Assembly: GCA_016186635.1 (NCBI GenBank)
Contig: JACPLI010000017.1
Coordinates: 1-44,962 of the forward strand
Direction: 5' to 3'
Source: Candidatus Liptonbacteria bacterium
Lineage (GTDB): Bacteria; Patescibacteriota; Minisyncoccia; UBA6257; 2-01-FULL-56-20
DNA length: 44,962 nt
Shown: one piece after another, positions 23,814 to 32,469 of the stretch
How the letters are laid out: every line of letters starts with the position of its first letter
Position numbering within the stretch: the first letter of the stretch is position 1
The notes under the pieces: generated by a model
Database searches by the model: none
What the model saw: the letters and a program-made list of their open reading frames with translations, nothing else
Told to the model about the DNA's origin: nothing
Made by a program: the position numbers and the translations under genes

Positions 23814-24848
23814 TCATCGGTTACTCACGGGAATTTTCACTGCCTTAAGAAACCCGATAGTGGTCCCGTTTTGATGGAGGAATCCCTCCCAGACCCCGTC
23901 CTCGTCTATCTGAATTGTTCCTAATTGTGTCCACTGCGGCGCCCCGAGTTCCCGTTGGTACTTCACGTCGTACTCCTCATAGGGGTCGCCCATGATGTAG
24001 ATGAAGAGCGCGGGAACCCCTTCTGCCTTGCGGATGGCGGATTGCGGGGGTGTCCCTGTTATTGCGAACGGCGCCGTTTCATCGTAGCTTACAAAGCCGT
24101 CGACGAACGAAGTTATACTGTGCCATCCTTCTTCCCCGAGGACACCCATGAGTATCCGGTATCCCTCTCCCGGCGCGGCGAACTGAGTGCCGTGCATGCC
24201 CCAATACCGCGTGAGTTCCCATCTGAAGAAGCCAGTAAAGTTTCCCGTGTCGTTCCGGAGCGCGACGCTCCCCAAGAGCTGGCCGAGGGGCTCGCCGTCC
24301 TTCGTGAGGTACGCTTGTACTGTTGCGGTGCCCACAACTTGCAGGGTAAACCAAAACTCGGGAAAACTTCCGGCGCGAATTTCCCTCGGTTCTTGGGACC
24401 CGAGAAATTTGATTTCCGGTCCCGGCGCGATGATAACAACGTCGTTGCTCCTGTCCCATGGGGCGAAAAGAACGCTGCCATCCGTTTCCATAACTTCGAC
24501 GCGGTAGATTCCCGGATAGATGCCCCCGGGAATTTTCCAGCGCCACCCGCCCTTGGTTGTTTTCTCACCCGTTTCAAGGCGGACGTCCTTCGCAACCGTG
24601 ACTGTCCGCGCCGAGAGTTCATCCCACTGCACTCCTTCCGGAAGGAGAATGATTGTCAGTGAAATGTCCTTCCCCACATGGCTCGCGGGACGTTCCCACG
24701 CGATATCAAGGGTTTTCCCTGCATAGTACACACCTTGCTTGATAGGCCTCAAGGTAAGGGGCGTGGAGGGATTGCTCGGTTCGGTCTGCGCGTCAGCGTT
24801 GCCGCTTGCGGCGAGCGCAAGTAGCAGTAACACTCTTGCTCGCTTCAT
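23814..24848 (-). CDS. Secreted protein of unknown function
   Basis: Start MKRARVLLLLALAASGNADAQ (signal peptide); beta-rich repeats. The longer ORF-track start reads through upstream repeats. Confidence 0.7.
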   Translation of the reverse strand: MKRARVLLLLALAASGNADAQTEPSNPSTPLTLRPIKQGVYYAGKTLDIAWERPASHVGKDISLTIILLPEGVQWDELSARTVTVAKDVRLETGEKTTKGGWRWKIPGGIYPGIYRVEVMETDGSVLFAPWDRSNDVVIIAPGPEIKFLGSQEPREIRAGSFPEFWFTLQVVGTATVQAYLTKDGEPLGQLLGSVALRNDTGNFTGFFRWELTRYWGMHGTQFAAPGEGYRILMGVLGEEGWHSITSFVDGFVSYDETAPFAITGTPPQSAIRKAEGVPALFIYIMGDPYEEYDVKYQRELGAPQWTQLGTIQIDEDGVWEGFLHQNGTTIGFLKAVKIPVSNR

Positions 24849-24980
24849 ATTCACCTCTCTTTCTTTGCGGTGTTGCGGTTGTTCTGTTTTTCCTCGTGTT
24901 AAGAGGACTGCAGATAGCGTAGCACTCATGCTATGGCTTTTCCAGCGGGTTTCGTGGAACAAAATTTTCAATGTGCGAGT

Positions 24981-25160
24981 GTCATTCCCGTGAAAGCGGT
25001 AATCCACTGGAGTCCGATGCGCATTCTGGATTCCCGCGTTCGCGAGGACGACAAAAAGGCGCAAGCAACATGACAAGCGCCCCTGTGGATAAGTATATAT
25101 TGTATATAAATCTGGAACTTATAAAATATAAATGTGGATTCCCGCGTACGCGGGAATGAC
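24981..25160. repeat. GGATTCCCGCG(N)CGCGGGAATGAC-type inverted repeats
   Basis: GTCATTCCCGTGAAAGCGGTAATCCA (24981-25006), GGATTCCCGCGTTCGCGAGGACGAC (25028-25052), GGATTCCCGCGTACGCGGGAATGAC (25136-25160). Confidence 0.8.
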
Positions 25161-25168
25161 AAGCACCG

Positions 25169-25882
25169 ATGAATAACAGACTTATTCAACTCACGGCGAA
25201 GCAGGAGCGGTTTTACGATGCGCTCCAAAAACTTATGGCGAAGAGGGGCGAGTCGCCCACGATTGCGGAGCTTGTGCGGCTCATGAAATTCTCTTCGCCG
25301 CGGGCGGTGACGCAATATCTCGAAGCACTCCAGAGGAAAGGGCTGATTGAGCGGCGGCGGTATGCGCGGCGGGGAATCCGGCTTGTCTCGCCCCGGGCGG
25401 ACGAGCTTATGACCGTGCAAATTCCCGTGATTGCCTCGGCGGGATGCGACCACATGAGTGTCTTTGCGGAGCGGAACTTCGGGGACTACGTGTGCGTCGC
25501 GACGGAGCTTTTGCAGGGCAAGAAAATCGACAATGTGGTCTGCGTCAAGGCGGTGGGGGATTCGATGCTCGACGCGGGCATCAAGGAGGGCGACTACGTG
25601 CTGGTTGAAGTGACGGAGACGGCGGAGGCGGGTGACCTTGTGGTTGCGCTCCTCGACGGCTTCGCGCTCATAAAAAAGCTCGAGCTCGCGAACAACGCGG
25701 TGATTCTCTCGCCGGTGTCCTCCGACCCGCAGTACAAGCCGCTCATCGTCGGCAAAAACTTCCGCTTGTTCGGCAAGGTAATTGACGTGATTCGGATGGA
25801 AGCGAAGCACGGCGAGATTGAGATTATCCCGCTCATCGACAGCCCCGAGGAGCCGCGGATGGAATACAAGTTTGTGGATTAG
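25169..25882 (+). CDS. lexA: LexA-like repressor (S24 peptidase)
   Basis: 237 aa; N-terminal wHTH (TAKQERFYDALQKLMAKRGESPTIAELVRL); PVIASAGCDH (Ala-Gly), VGDSMLDAGIKEGD (Ser), FALIKKL (Lys). Confidence 0.85.
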   Translation: MNNRLIQLTAKQERFYDALQKLMAKRGESPTIAELVRLMKFSSPRAVTQYLEALQRKGLIERRRYARRGIRLVSPRADELMTVQIPVIASAGCDHMSVFAERNFGDYVCVATELLQGKKIDNVVCVKAVGDSMLDAGIKEGDYVLVEVTETAEAGDLVVALLDGFALIKKLELANNAVILSPVSSDPQYKPLIVGKNFRLFGKVIDVIRMEAKHGEIEIIPLIDSPEEPRMEYKFVD

Positions 25883-25920
25883 CAACGAGTTGCTGTGGGT
25901 GTGGTATACTGACCCGCGGC

Positions 25921-27429
25921 ATGAGCGGAGAAGCGATCAAGAAATTCTTGGGCAATGCGACGACGGTCGCGGTGGTTTGCAATCAGTGGGGCGACACCGG
26001 GAAGGGCAAGTTCGTGGACCTTTTGAGCGGGTGGGCGGACGTGATTGCGCGGGGTACGGGAGGGGCGAACGCGGGGCACACGATTCGCATCGGGGATAGA
26101 CAGCACATTTTTCACCTCATTCCTTCCGGCATTCTCCGCGACACGGAGGGAAAAATCAACGTTATCGGGAGCGGGACGGCATTCGACCCCCGCGCCGCCT
26201 GCGAGGAGCTTGCTGTTTTGGAAAAGGCGGGGTTGAGCTACGGCAATCTTCGTATCGCGCACAATGCGCGGCTGGTGCTTCCGCAGCATGTCGTGCTCGA
26301 CCGCGTGCGCGAGAGCAACGCGGGAGGCAGAGTCGGCACGACGGGGCGGGGCATCGGGCCCGTCTATGCGGACCACTATGCGCGCGTGGGGCTCTTCGTG
26401 AACGATATGTTAAATCCGGAGGTTTTCGCGCGGAAGCTTAAGCAGAACCTCCGCGAGAAGCTCACGATCTTGCGGAACTATGACCCCGAGGTGGTGCGCC
26501 GCGTGCTTGAGCACCCGCACGCGGGCGGCGGGCGGTTTTGGAACAAAGAAGCGATTTTTGATACGGCGGCAATCATGGAAGCATACCGCGAGTACGGCGC
26601 GCGCCTGCGCGTGATGGTTGCGGACACGGATTCGATGGTGCGCACCATGCGGGAGCAGGGCAAGCACATTCTCCTCGAGGGCGCGCAGGGGAATCTTTTA
26701 AGTGTGGACATTGGGACGTATCCATATGTCACCTCCTCGGATGCATCCGTGCGGGCGCTCGCGCAGGGGGTGGGGCTCCGCGAGCGGGATGTGGACCTCG
26801 CACTTGGGATTGTGAAGGCGTTTTACATGACTCGGGTGGGTGAGGGGCCGTTTCCTACTGAAATCGGCGGGGCGGAGTCTGCCGCGTGGTGCAATACAAG
26901 CGGCATCACCAAGGCAACCGAGGAGGAACAGTTTCCCGACGCGGACGTGAACGACGCGGTTCCATTCCGGCAGGGGGTGGGCATCCGCCGCGCGGGAGCG
27001 GAATACGGCGCGACCACCGGGCGCCCGCGGCGGGTAGGGTGGCTTGACTTGCCGCTCCTGCGCTATTCCAAGCACTACACGGGTCAGGAAGTGGTTTTGA
27101 CGAAGCTTGATGTGCTTGATGCATGCAAGGAAATCAAAATTTGTACGGCATACGAGTATGGCGGTCCCGATTACCAGTTTGGCGCGGAGACGCTCCGCGC
27201 GGGGAAGAAACTTGAAGTGGCTGTTCCCGACACCGAAGTGATGGCGCACTGCGCGCCGGTCTACGCCGCGTTCCCCGGATGGTGCATCCCGATACGGAGC
27301 ATGCGCTCGCACCGCGAATTGCCGAAGCAACTCTTGGACATTATCCGGTTTGTGGAGAGGGAGGCGGATGTACACGTGCGGGCGGTCTCTGTGGGACCGG
27401 ATCGCGAGGAGACGATTTTTGCCGGGTAA
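25921..27429 (+). CDS. purA: Adenylosuccinate synthetase
   Basis: 502 aa; NQWGDTGKGKFVDLL, GGANAGHTI, GTTGRGIGPVYADHYAR, LEGAQGNLLSVDIGTYPYVTSS. Confidence 0.93.
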   Translation: MSGEAIKKFLGNATTVAVVCNQWGDTGKGKFVDLLSGWADVIARGTGGANAGHTIRIGDRQHIFHLIPSGILRDTEGKINVIGSGTAFDPRAACEELAVLEKAGLSYGNLRIAHNARLVLPQHVVLDRVRESNAGGRVGTTGRGIGPVYADHYARVGLFVNDMLNPEVFARKLKQNLREKLTILRNYDPEVVRRVLEHPHAGGGRFWNKEAIFDTAAIMEAYREYGARLRVMVADTDSMVRTMREQGKHILLEGAQGNLLSVDIGTYPYVTSSDASVRALAQGVGLRERDVDLALGIVKAFYMTRVGEGPFPTEIGGAESAAWCNTSGITKATEEEQFPDADVNDAVPFRQGVGIRRAGAEYGATTGRPRRVGWLDLPLLRYSKHYTGQEVVLTKLDVLDACKEIKICTAYEYGGPDYQFGAETLRAGKKLEVAVPDTEVMAHCAPVYAAFPGWCIPIRSMRSHRELPKQLLDIIRFVEREADVHVRAVSVGPDREETIFAG

Positions 27430-27469
27430 GTTCACTCGTGCATTTCACGATGCACTCGCATCAATATGG

Positions 27470-27503
27470 GGAAGTCGGACTTCCTTGAGGAAGTCCGACT
27501 TCC
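27470..27503. repeat. Paired palindromes GGAAGTCGGACTTCC-TTGA-GGAAGTCCGACTTCC
   Basis: Two 15-bp near-palindromes that are reverse complements of each other, between purA and purC. Confidence 0.85.
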
Positions 27504-27597
27504 TAACATTGAAGAGGCGCCCTGCGTGACACATGTGGGACCGCCCGTGATGCGACGTTTATTTTATTCTGGATTCGATGTACAATGGCGGGGATAT

Positions 27598-28563
27598 ATG
27601 GACCGCGAAGTTATCGCCGCGCATGCTGATTACGTCTTGAAGGAGACGAATTTCCCGGAGTTGGGGGCGCGCCGGCAGGGGAAGGTGCGCGACGTGTATG
27701 ACCAAGGAGACCGGCTGGTACTTGTCGCCACCGACCGGTACTCCGCGTTTGACCGGAACCTTGCGCTCATTCCGTTCAAAGGGCAGTTGCTTACGGCGAT
27801 TGCCCGTTTTTGGTTTGAGAAAACGAGGGATATTATCCAAAATCATCTTCTCGCGAATCCCGACCAGAACGTGATTGTGGCGAAAAAGTGCACGGTGCTT
27901 CCCGTCGAGGTTGTCCCGCGGGCGTATATCACGGGCGTGACGGGGACTTCGCTTTGGACAAAGTACCAGCAAGGAGCGCGCGACTTCGGAAACTTCACGC
28001 TTCCCGAAGGGCTCAAAAAGAACCAGAAACTTGACCGGACGGTTCTTACCCCCACCACCAAGTCCGATGTGCACGATGAGCAAATCACGCCACGGCACAT
28101 CGTGGAGCGCGGGATCATCGCGAAGGACATATGGGAAGAAATCGAGAAGGTGTCGCTCGCGCTCTTTGCGCGGGGGCAGGAAGTTGCCGCGTCGCGCGGG
28201 TTAATTTTGGTGGACACAAAGTACGAGTTCGGGCTTGATGCGGAAAAAAAACTCACGTTAATAGACGAGGTTCACACGCCGGATTCTTCGCGCTATTGGC
28301 AGATGGGGAGTTACGAGGAGCGGTTCGCAAATGGCGAGGAGCCGGAATATTTTGACAAAGAGTTTTTGCGTTTGTGGTTTAAGGCGCACTGCGACCCTTA
28401 TAAGGACAAAGTGATTCCGGAAGCGCCGCTCGAGAAGCGAGTGGAGCTTGCCTACCGGTATGTGCAGATTTGCGAGCAGCTCACGGGGACGGCATTCGCG
28501 GCAGATTTCACTACCCCGATTGCCGAACGGATACGGAAGAATCTTGCGCAGTTTATGCGATAA
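27598..28563 (+). CDS. purC: Phosphoribosylaminoimidazole-succinocarboxamide synthase
   Basis: QGKVRDVYDQGDRLVLVATDRYSAFD, VEVVPRAYITG, LVDTKYEFGLD, DEVHTPDSSRYW. Confidence 0.95.
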   Translation: MDREVIAAHADYVLKETNFPELGARRQGKVRDVYDQGDRLVLVATDRYSAFDRNLALIPFKGQLLTAIARFWFEKTRDIIQNHLLANPDQNVIVAKKCTVLPVEVVPRAYITGVTGTSLWTKYQQGARDFGNFTLPEGLKKNQKLDRTVLTPTTKSDVHDEQITPRHIVERGIIAKDIWEEIEKVSLALFARGQEVAASRGLILVDTKYEFGLDAEKKLTLIDEVHTPDSSRYWQMGSYEERFANGEEPEYFDKEFLRLWFKAHCDPYKDKVIPEAPLEKRVELAYRYVQICEQLTGTAFAADFTTPIAERIRKNLAQFMR

Positions 28564-28574
28564 AAGATACCACT

Positions 28575-30005
28575 ATGCGGATGGTACGAATGATGCCAAT
28601 GGATACGAATAGCGGTTCGCTCAATGCGATTAGCCCCGTGGACGGGCGGTACCGGAAGTACACCGAGCCGCTCGCGCGGTTCTTGAGCCACGCGGCGCTT
28701 ATCCGGCACCGCGCGCATGTGGAAGTAGAATATCTTCTCGCGCTCTCTGCGGCGCGCATAGGCATCCGGCGGTTTTCGGCAAAGGAAGTGAAGGCGCTCC
28801 GCGCGGCGGCGGAGGTTTCGGCAAAAGGTGCCGCAATTGTGGATGCAATCGAGTGGAAGGGATATGGGAAGGTTCCCGCGACGCACCATGACCTCAAAGC
28901 GGTTGAGTATTTCTTGAAGATGAAGCTCGCGCGCACCTCGCTCAAGGACTCGCTCGAGTGGATTCACTTTGCGCTCACGTCGGAAGATGTGAACAATATC
29001 GCCTACGGGCTCATGCTCCGCGGCGCCTTGGGAGAAGTGCTCCTTCCCGCGCTTGAGGAAATCCACTCTGCACTTCGGCGTCTCGCGAAGGAAAATAGGA
29101 ATGTGGCGATGCTTGCGCGGACGCACGGCCAGCCCGCGTCGCCCACGACGTTTGGAAAGGAATTCGCGGTGTGTGCCTCGCGGCTCGCGCGCCAGATTGA
29201 TGGGCTTCGTGCGCACCATTTTCTCGTGAAGTTGAATGGCGCTTCGGGCAATTACAATGCGCATGTTGCGGCATTTCCAAAAGTGAATTGGGTTGCATTC
29301 ACAAAAAAGTTTGTAGCGGGTTTGAATAAGGGGAGAAAGCTCGTGCTTGAGCCAAATTTCCTTACGACGCAAATTGAGCCCCACGATACCTATGCAGAGC
29401 TTTTCGACAATCTTCGGCGCGCGAATGCCGTACTTCTTGATTTTGCGCAGGATGTGTGGCGCTACATAAGCGACGGGTGGATTGGGCAGAGGGCGGTGAA
29501 GGGCGAAGTGGGCTCGTCCGCGATGCCGCACAAAGTAAATCCGATTCAGTTTGAGAACGCGGAGGGGAACCTAGGACTCGCGAATGCGCTCTGCGAGTTT
29601 TTCTCGCGCAAACTTCCCATCTCGCGGCTTCAGCGGGATTTGTCGGATTCAACCGCGGAGCGGAATTTCGGCGCGGCATTCGGACACTCGCTTGTGGCGT
29701 ACCGGTATCTCCTCGAGGGGCTCCGCCGGGTGGCGGTGCATCGGGGTGCGGTGTCGGGCGCGCTCGCGGCGCATCCGGAAGTGGTTGCCGAGGCGATTCA
29801 AACGATTCTCCGGCGCGAGGGAGCGGCGATGCCGTATGAAAAACTCAAAGCGCTCACGCGCGGGAGGGAAGTGACGCTCAAGAGCATTCACCAATTTATT
29901 GATTCGCTCGATATTACGCCGAAGCTGAAGAAGGAACTTAAGAAAATTACGCCCGGGAACTACACGGGGCTTGCGGAAAAACTCGCGAGGAGTAATCACA
30001 AATAA
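28575..30005 (+). CDS. purB: Adenylosuccinate lyase
   Basis: NAISPVDGRY, LTSEDVNNIA, ARTHGQPASPTTFGKE, GSSAMPHKVNPIQFENAEGNLG. Confidence 0.95.
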   Translation: MRMVRMMPMDTNSGSLNAISPVDGRYRKYTEPLARFLSHAALIRHRAHVEVEYLLALSAARIGIRRFSAKEVKALRAAAEVSAKGAAIVDAIEWKGYGKVPATHHDLKAVEYFLKMKLARTSLKDSLEWIHFALTSEDVNNIAYGLMLRGALGEVLLPALEEIHSALRRLAKENRNVAMLARTHGQPASPTTFGKEFAVCASRLARQIDGLRAHHFLVKLNGASGNYNAHVAAFPKVNWVAFTKKFVAGLNKGRKLVLEPNFLTTQIEPHDTYAELFDNLRRANAVLLDFAQDVWRYISDGWIGQRAVKGEVGSSAMPHKVNPIQFENAEGNLGLANALCEFFSRKLPISRLQRDLSDSTAERNFGAAFGHSLVAYRYLLEGLRRVAVHRGAVSGALAAHPEVVAEAIQTILRREGAAMPYEKLKALTRGREVTLKSIHQFIDSLDITPKLKKELKKITPGNYTGLAEKLARSNHK

Positions 30006-31678
30006 TGCGAATGGAGGCAAATAACGCGAATAAAAGGACCGCGCTTATTTCGGTTTATCACAAGGAAGGAATCGCTGAGTTCGCGGCGGCTTTGAGAGAG
30101 TTAGGGTGGAACATTCTCGCCTCGGGAGGCACGGCACAGCATTTGAAGGAAGCGGGAATTGAAGTGCGCGACGCGGCGGAACTCGTCGGCGAGCCGATTC
30201 TGGGGCATCGGGTAGTGACGCTTTCGCGCGAGGTGCATGCGGGGCTTCTTGCAAAACGGACGCCAGAACATCTTGCCGAACTCGAGCAGCATCACATCCC
30301 TTTTATTGATTTGGTGTGTGTGGATATGTATCCGCTCGAAGAAGAAATTAAAAAACCCGGGAGCGCTCGCGAGGCAATTATAGAGATGACAGACATTGGC
30401 GGGCCCACGATGCTTCGCGCGGGGGTGAAAGGCGGGCGGATTGTGGTGTGTGACCCATTGGATCGCGGGCGGGTTTTAGAGTGGCTGCGCGGGCGTAACG
30501 ACGATCATGACTATAACTATGACGATAACGATGACTTTATTCGAGGACTCGCGGCGAAGGCGGAGGCGGCGGTTGCAAAGTATGTGCTTACGTCCGCAGG
30601 GTATTTAGGGGAAGGGAAATATGCGGGAATGGCGGGGGCGCGCGCGGCGGAGTGTCTCTACGGAGAAAATGGCTGGCAAACTCCCGCGGCGCTTTATTCG
30701 ACTGGCACCGGGGATTCTCTCGCGCTTGACGCGTTCACGCTTATTGAGGGTACTCCTTTGAGCTATAACAACTGGGTTGATATTGACCGGTTACTGCAGA
30801 CGCTCACGCATATCGCGGCAGGGTTGGAGGCGAACTTCCAGAGCGTGCCCAAAATTGCGGTGGCGGTAAAGCATGGAAATCCGTGCGGGGCGGCTTTTGG
30901 GGAAATGAAACCTGCCTCCGCGGGACGCTCCGGCGAGGCGAGGAAAGTTTTGGAGCAAGTGATTGCTGGAGATCCCTTGGCTATCATGGGCGGTGCGGTG
31001 ATGACTAATTTTCCGATCGGGGCAGAAGAGGCGGAGACACTCGCCAGTTTCAAGATGCATGGAGGTGTACGCCGGTTGCTTGACGCGGTGGCGGCACCGA
31101 GTTTTACGCCTGAGGCAATCGAGCTTTTGCGCCGGAAAAAAGACAAGTGCCGGTTTGTGGCGAACGAGGCGTTGCTCCGGGTGGGGAAAGCAATGCTCGA
31201 TGCCTCGCCGCGATTCCGCTATGTGCGCGGGGGGTTTTTGCAGCAGCCGAACTATACGTTCGTACTGGATTTGAAAAAGGCAGTGCGCTATGGGCCTGAG
31301 GCGAGTCCTGAATTACAGCGTGATTTGGTGTTTGCGTGGGCGGTGGGGTCTACCTCGAATAGCAACACAATTGCGCTTGCGAAGGGCGGCATGCTCCTCG
31401 GGGATGGGGTGGGACAGCAGGACCGGGTGGGAGCGGCGGAATTGGTTTTGCACCGAGCGAAGCGGTCGGGGCACGATACTGCTGGAGCCGCCGCCTACAG
31501 CGACAGCTTTTTCCCGTTCCCCGATGCGCCGCAGGTCTTAATCGACGGCGGCATCCGCGCGATACTCTCGACGAGCGGCTCGGTACGCGATGAAGACACC
31601 ATCAAACTGTGCGAAGCGAAGGGAACCTCGCTCTATCTTGTTCCCGACAAGGAAGGGCGGGGATTTTTCGGGCATTAG
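30005..31678 (+). CDS. purH: Bifunctional AICAR transformylase / IMP cyclohydrolase
   Basis: RTALISVYHKEGIAEFAAAL, ASGGTAQHLKEAGI, VAVKHGNPCGAA, SNSNTIALAKGGMLLGDGVGQQDRVGAAELVLHRA. Confidence 0.95.
   Translation: MRMEANNANKRTALISVYHKEGIAEFAAALRELGWNILASGGTAQHLKEAGIEVRDAAELVGEPILGHRVVTLSREVHAGLLAKRTPEHLAELEQHHIPFIDLVCVDMYPLEEEIKKPGSAREAIIEMTDIGGPTMLRAGVKGGRIVVCDPLDRGRVLEWLRGRNDDHDYNYDDNDDFIRGLAAKAEAAVAKYVLTSAGYLGEGKYAGMAGARAAECLYGENGWQTPAALYSTGTGDSLALDAFTLIEGTPLSYNNWVDIDRLLQTLTHIAAGLEANFQSVPKIAVAVKHGNPCGAAFGEMKPASAGRSGEARKVLEQVIAGDPLAIMGGAVMTNFPIGAEEAETLASFKMHGGVRRLLDAVAAPSFTPEAIELLRRKKDKCRFVANEALLRVGKAMLDASPRFRYVRGGFLQQPNYTFVLDLKKAVRYGPEASPELQRDLVFAWAVGSTSNSNTIALAKGGMLLGDGVGQQDRVGAAELVLHRAKRSGHDTAGAAAYSDSFFPFPDAPQVLIDGGIRAILSTSGSVRDEDTIKLCEAKGTSLYLVPDKEGRGFFGH
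30502..30537. repeat. In-frame 6-bp-periodic tract in purH encoding DDHDYNYDDNDD
   Basis: GACGATCATGACTATAACTATGACGATAACGATGAC; 17 bp (reverse complement GTTATCGTCATAGTTAT) identical to intergenic 14647-14663. Confidence 0.7.
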
Positions 31679-31718
31679 AAAACATTCCAATATTCTATAG
31701 AATGTTGGAATGTTTTTG
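31679..31718 (+). terminator. Intrinsic terminator / palindrome after purH
   Basis: AAAACATTCCAATATTCTATAGAATGTTGGAATGTTTTT directly after the purH stop. Confidence 0.75.
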
Positions 31719-31750
31719 AGATGGCGGATGCGTGACGCCTCGCTTGGTTG

Positions 31751-32182
31751 CTAACTTGTGCCGATGATGAGTGCCGCTCCCGCGAAGATGAGGAGTGCTC
31801 CGATGAGGAAGTACCAGCTCGGCGCAGTTCCGAATATCACCATGCTGAAGAGCACCACGAAGAAGGGATAGGCGATTTCAAAGATAGAGGCGGTCGAGGC
31901 GTCAAGGAGTTTGATGCTCGAGAAGATGAAGAAGTTCGCGAGGGCGGCAAGGAGGAGGGAAAGTATGATGAGCGTCCACACTTTGCCGGATACCGAGAAA
32001 ATGGGGGTGAGGGAGCTTCTTTGAAAGAACGCGATGGGGAGAAGGAGAATTGCGGTGATGAGGGAGCCCACAAAGAGGAGCGTAAAAGGGGACGCGTCGC
32101 GGAGGATGCGCTGGTCGAGCGCATAGACCGACCCCCAGGTAACCGCGGCGCCTATCGCATAGAGGAGTCCGGCAAGCGACAT
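31751..32182 (-). CDS. EamA/DMT-family transporter-like protein
   Basis: 143 aa, GLLYAIGAAVTWGSVYALDQ; four to five TM segments. Confidence 0.8.
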   Translation of the reverse strand: MSLAGLLYAIGAAVTWGSVYALDQRILRDASPFTLLFVGSLITAILLLPIAFFQRSSLTPIFSVSGKVWTLIILSLLLAALANFFIFSSIKLLDASTASIFEIAYPFFVVLFSMVIFGTAPSWYFLIGALLIFAGAALIIGTS

Positions 32183-32194
32183 AAAGGCAGTATA

Positions 32195-32413
32195 TCAGAG
32201 AATCTCAAATGTTTTCTCCTTTGAGGTGCGCCCGGATATAAGCCGGATGCGGGAGAGGGACACTCCGAAGTGCCGCGCAAGCGCTTCCATAATGGCAAAG
32301 TTCGCCTTGTTCTCCTTCGGCGGTTCGGTGACCGCAATCACGTAGTGCGCGTCGTCCAGTTTCTCGACAGATGCAGCTTTCGCGTTTGGTTTTGCGCGGA
32401 CGAAAATTTTCAT
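32195..32413 (-). CDS. DUF167 (YggU) family protein
   Basis: MKIFVRAKPNAKAASVEKLDDAHYVIAVTEPPKENKANFAIMEALARHFGVSLSRIRLISGRTSKEKTFEI. Confidence 0.88.
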   Translation of the reverse strand: MKIFVRAKPNAKAASVEKLDDAHYVIAVTEPPKENKANFAIMEALARHFGVSLSRIRLISGRTSKEKTFEIL

Positions 32414-32469
32414 TGGGTTTATGCACACCTTCCGGCGAGCGTGGTGTGCTACACTCTCCATAATACCCT

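Noticed and set aside
24849-25076. N-terminal extension of the secreted protein
   Set aside because: Reads through intergenic ATTCCCGCG repeats; MKRARVLLLLALAASGNADAQ at 24848 is a good signal-peptide start.
28452-29531. Minus-strand ORF (359 aa) opposite purB
   Set aside because: Antisense shadow of a confident CDS; no recognisable motifs.
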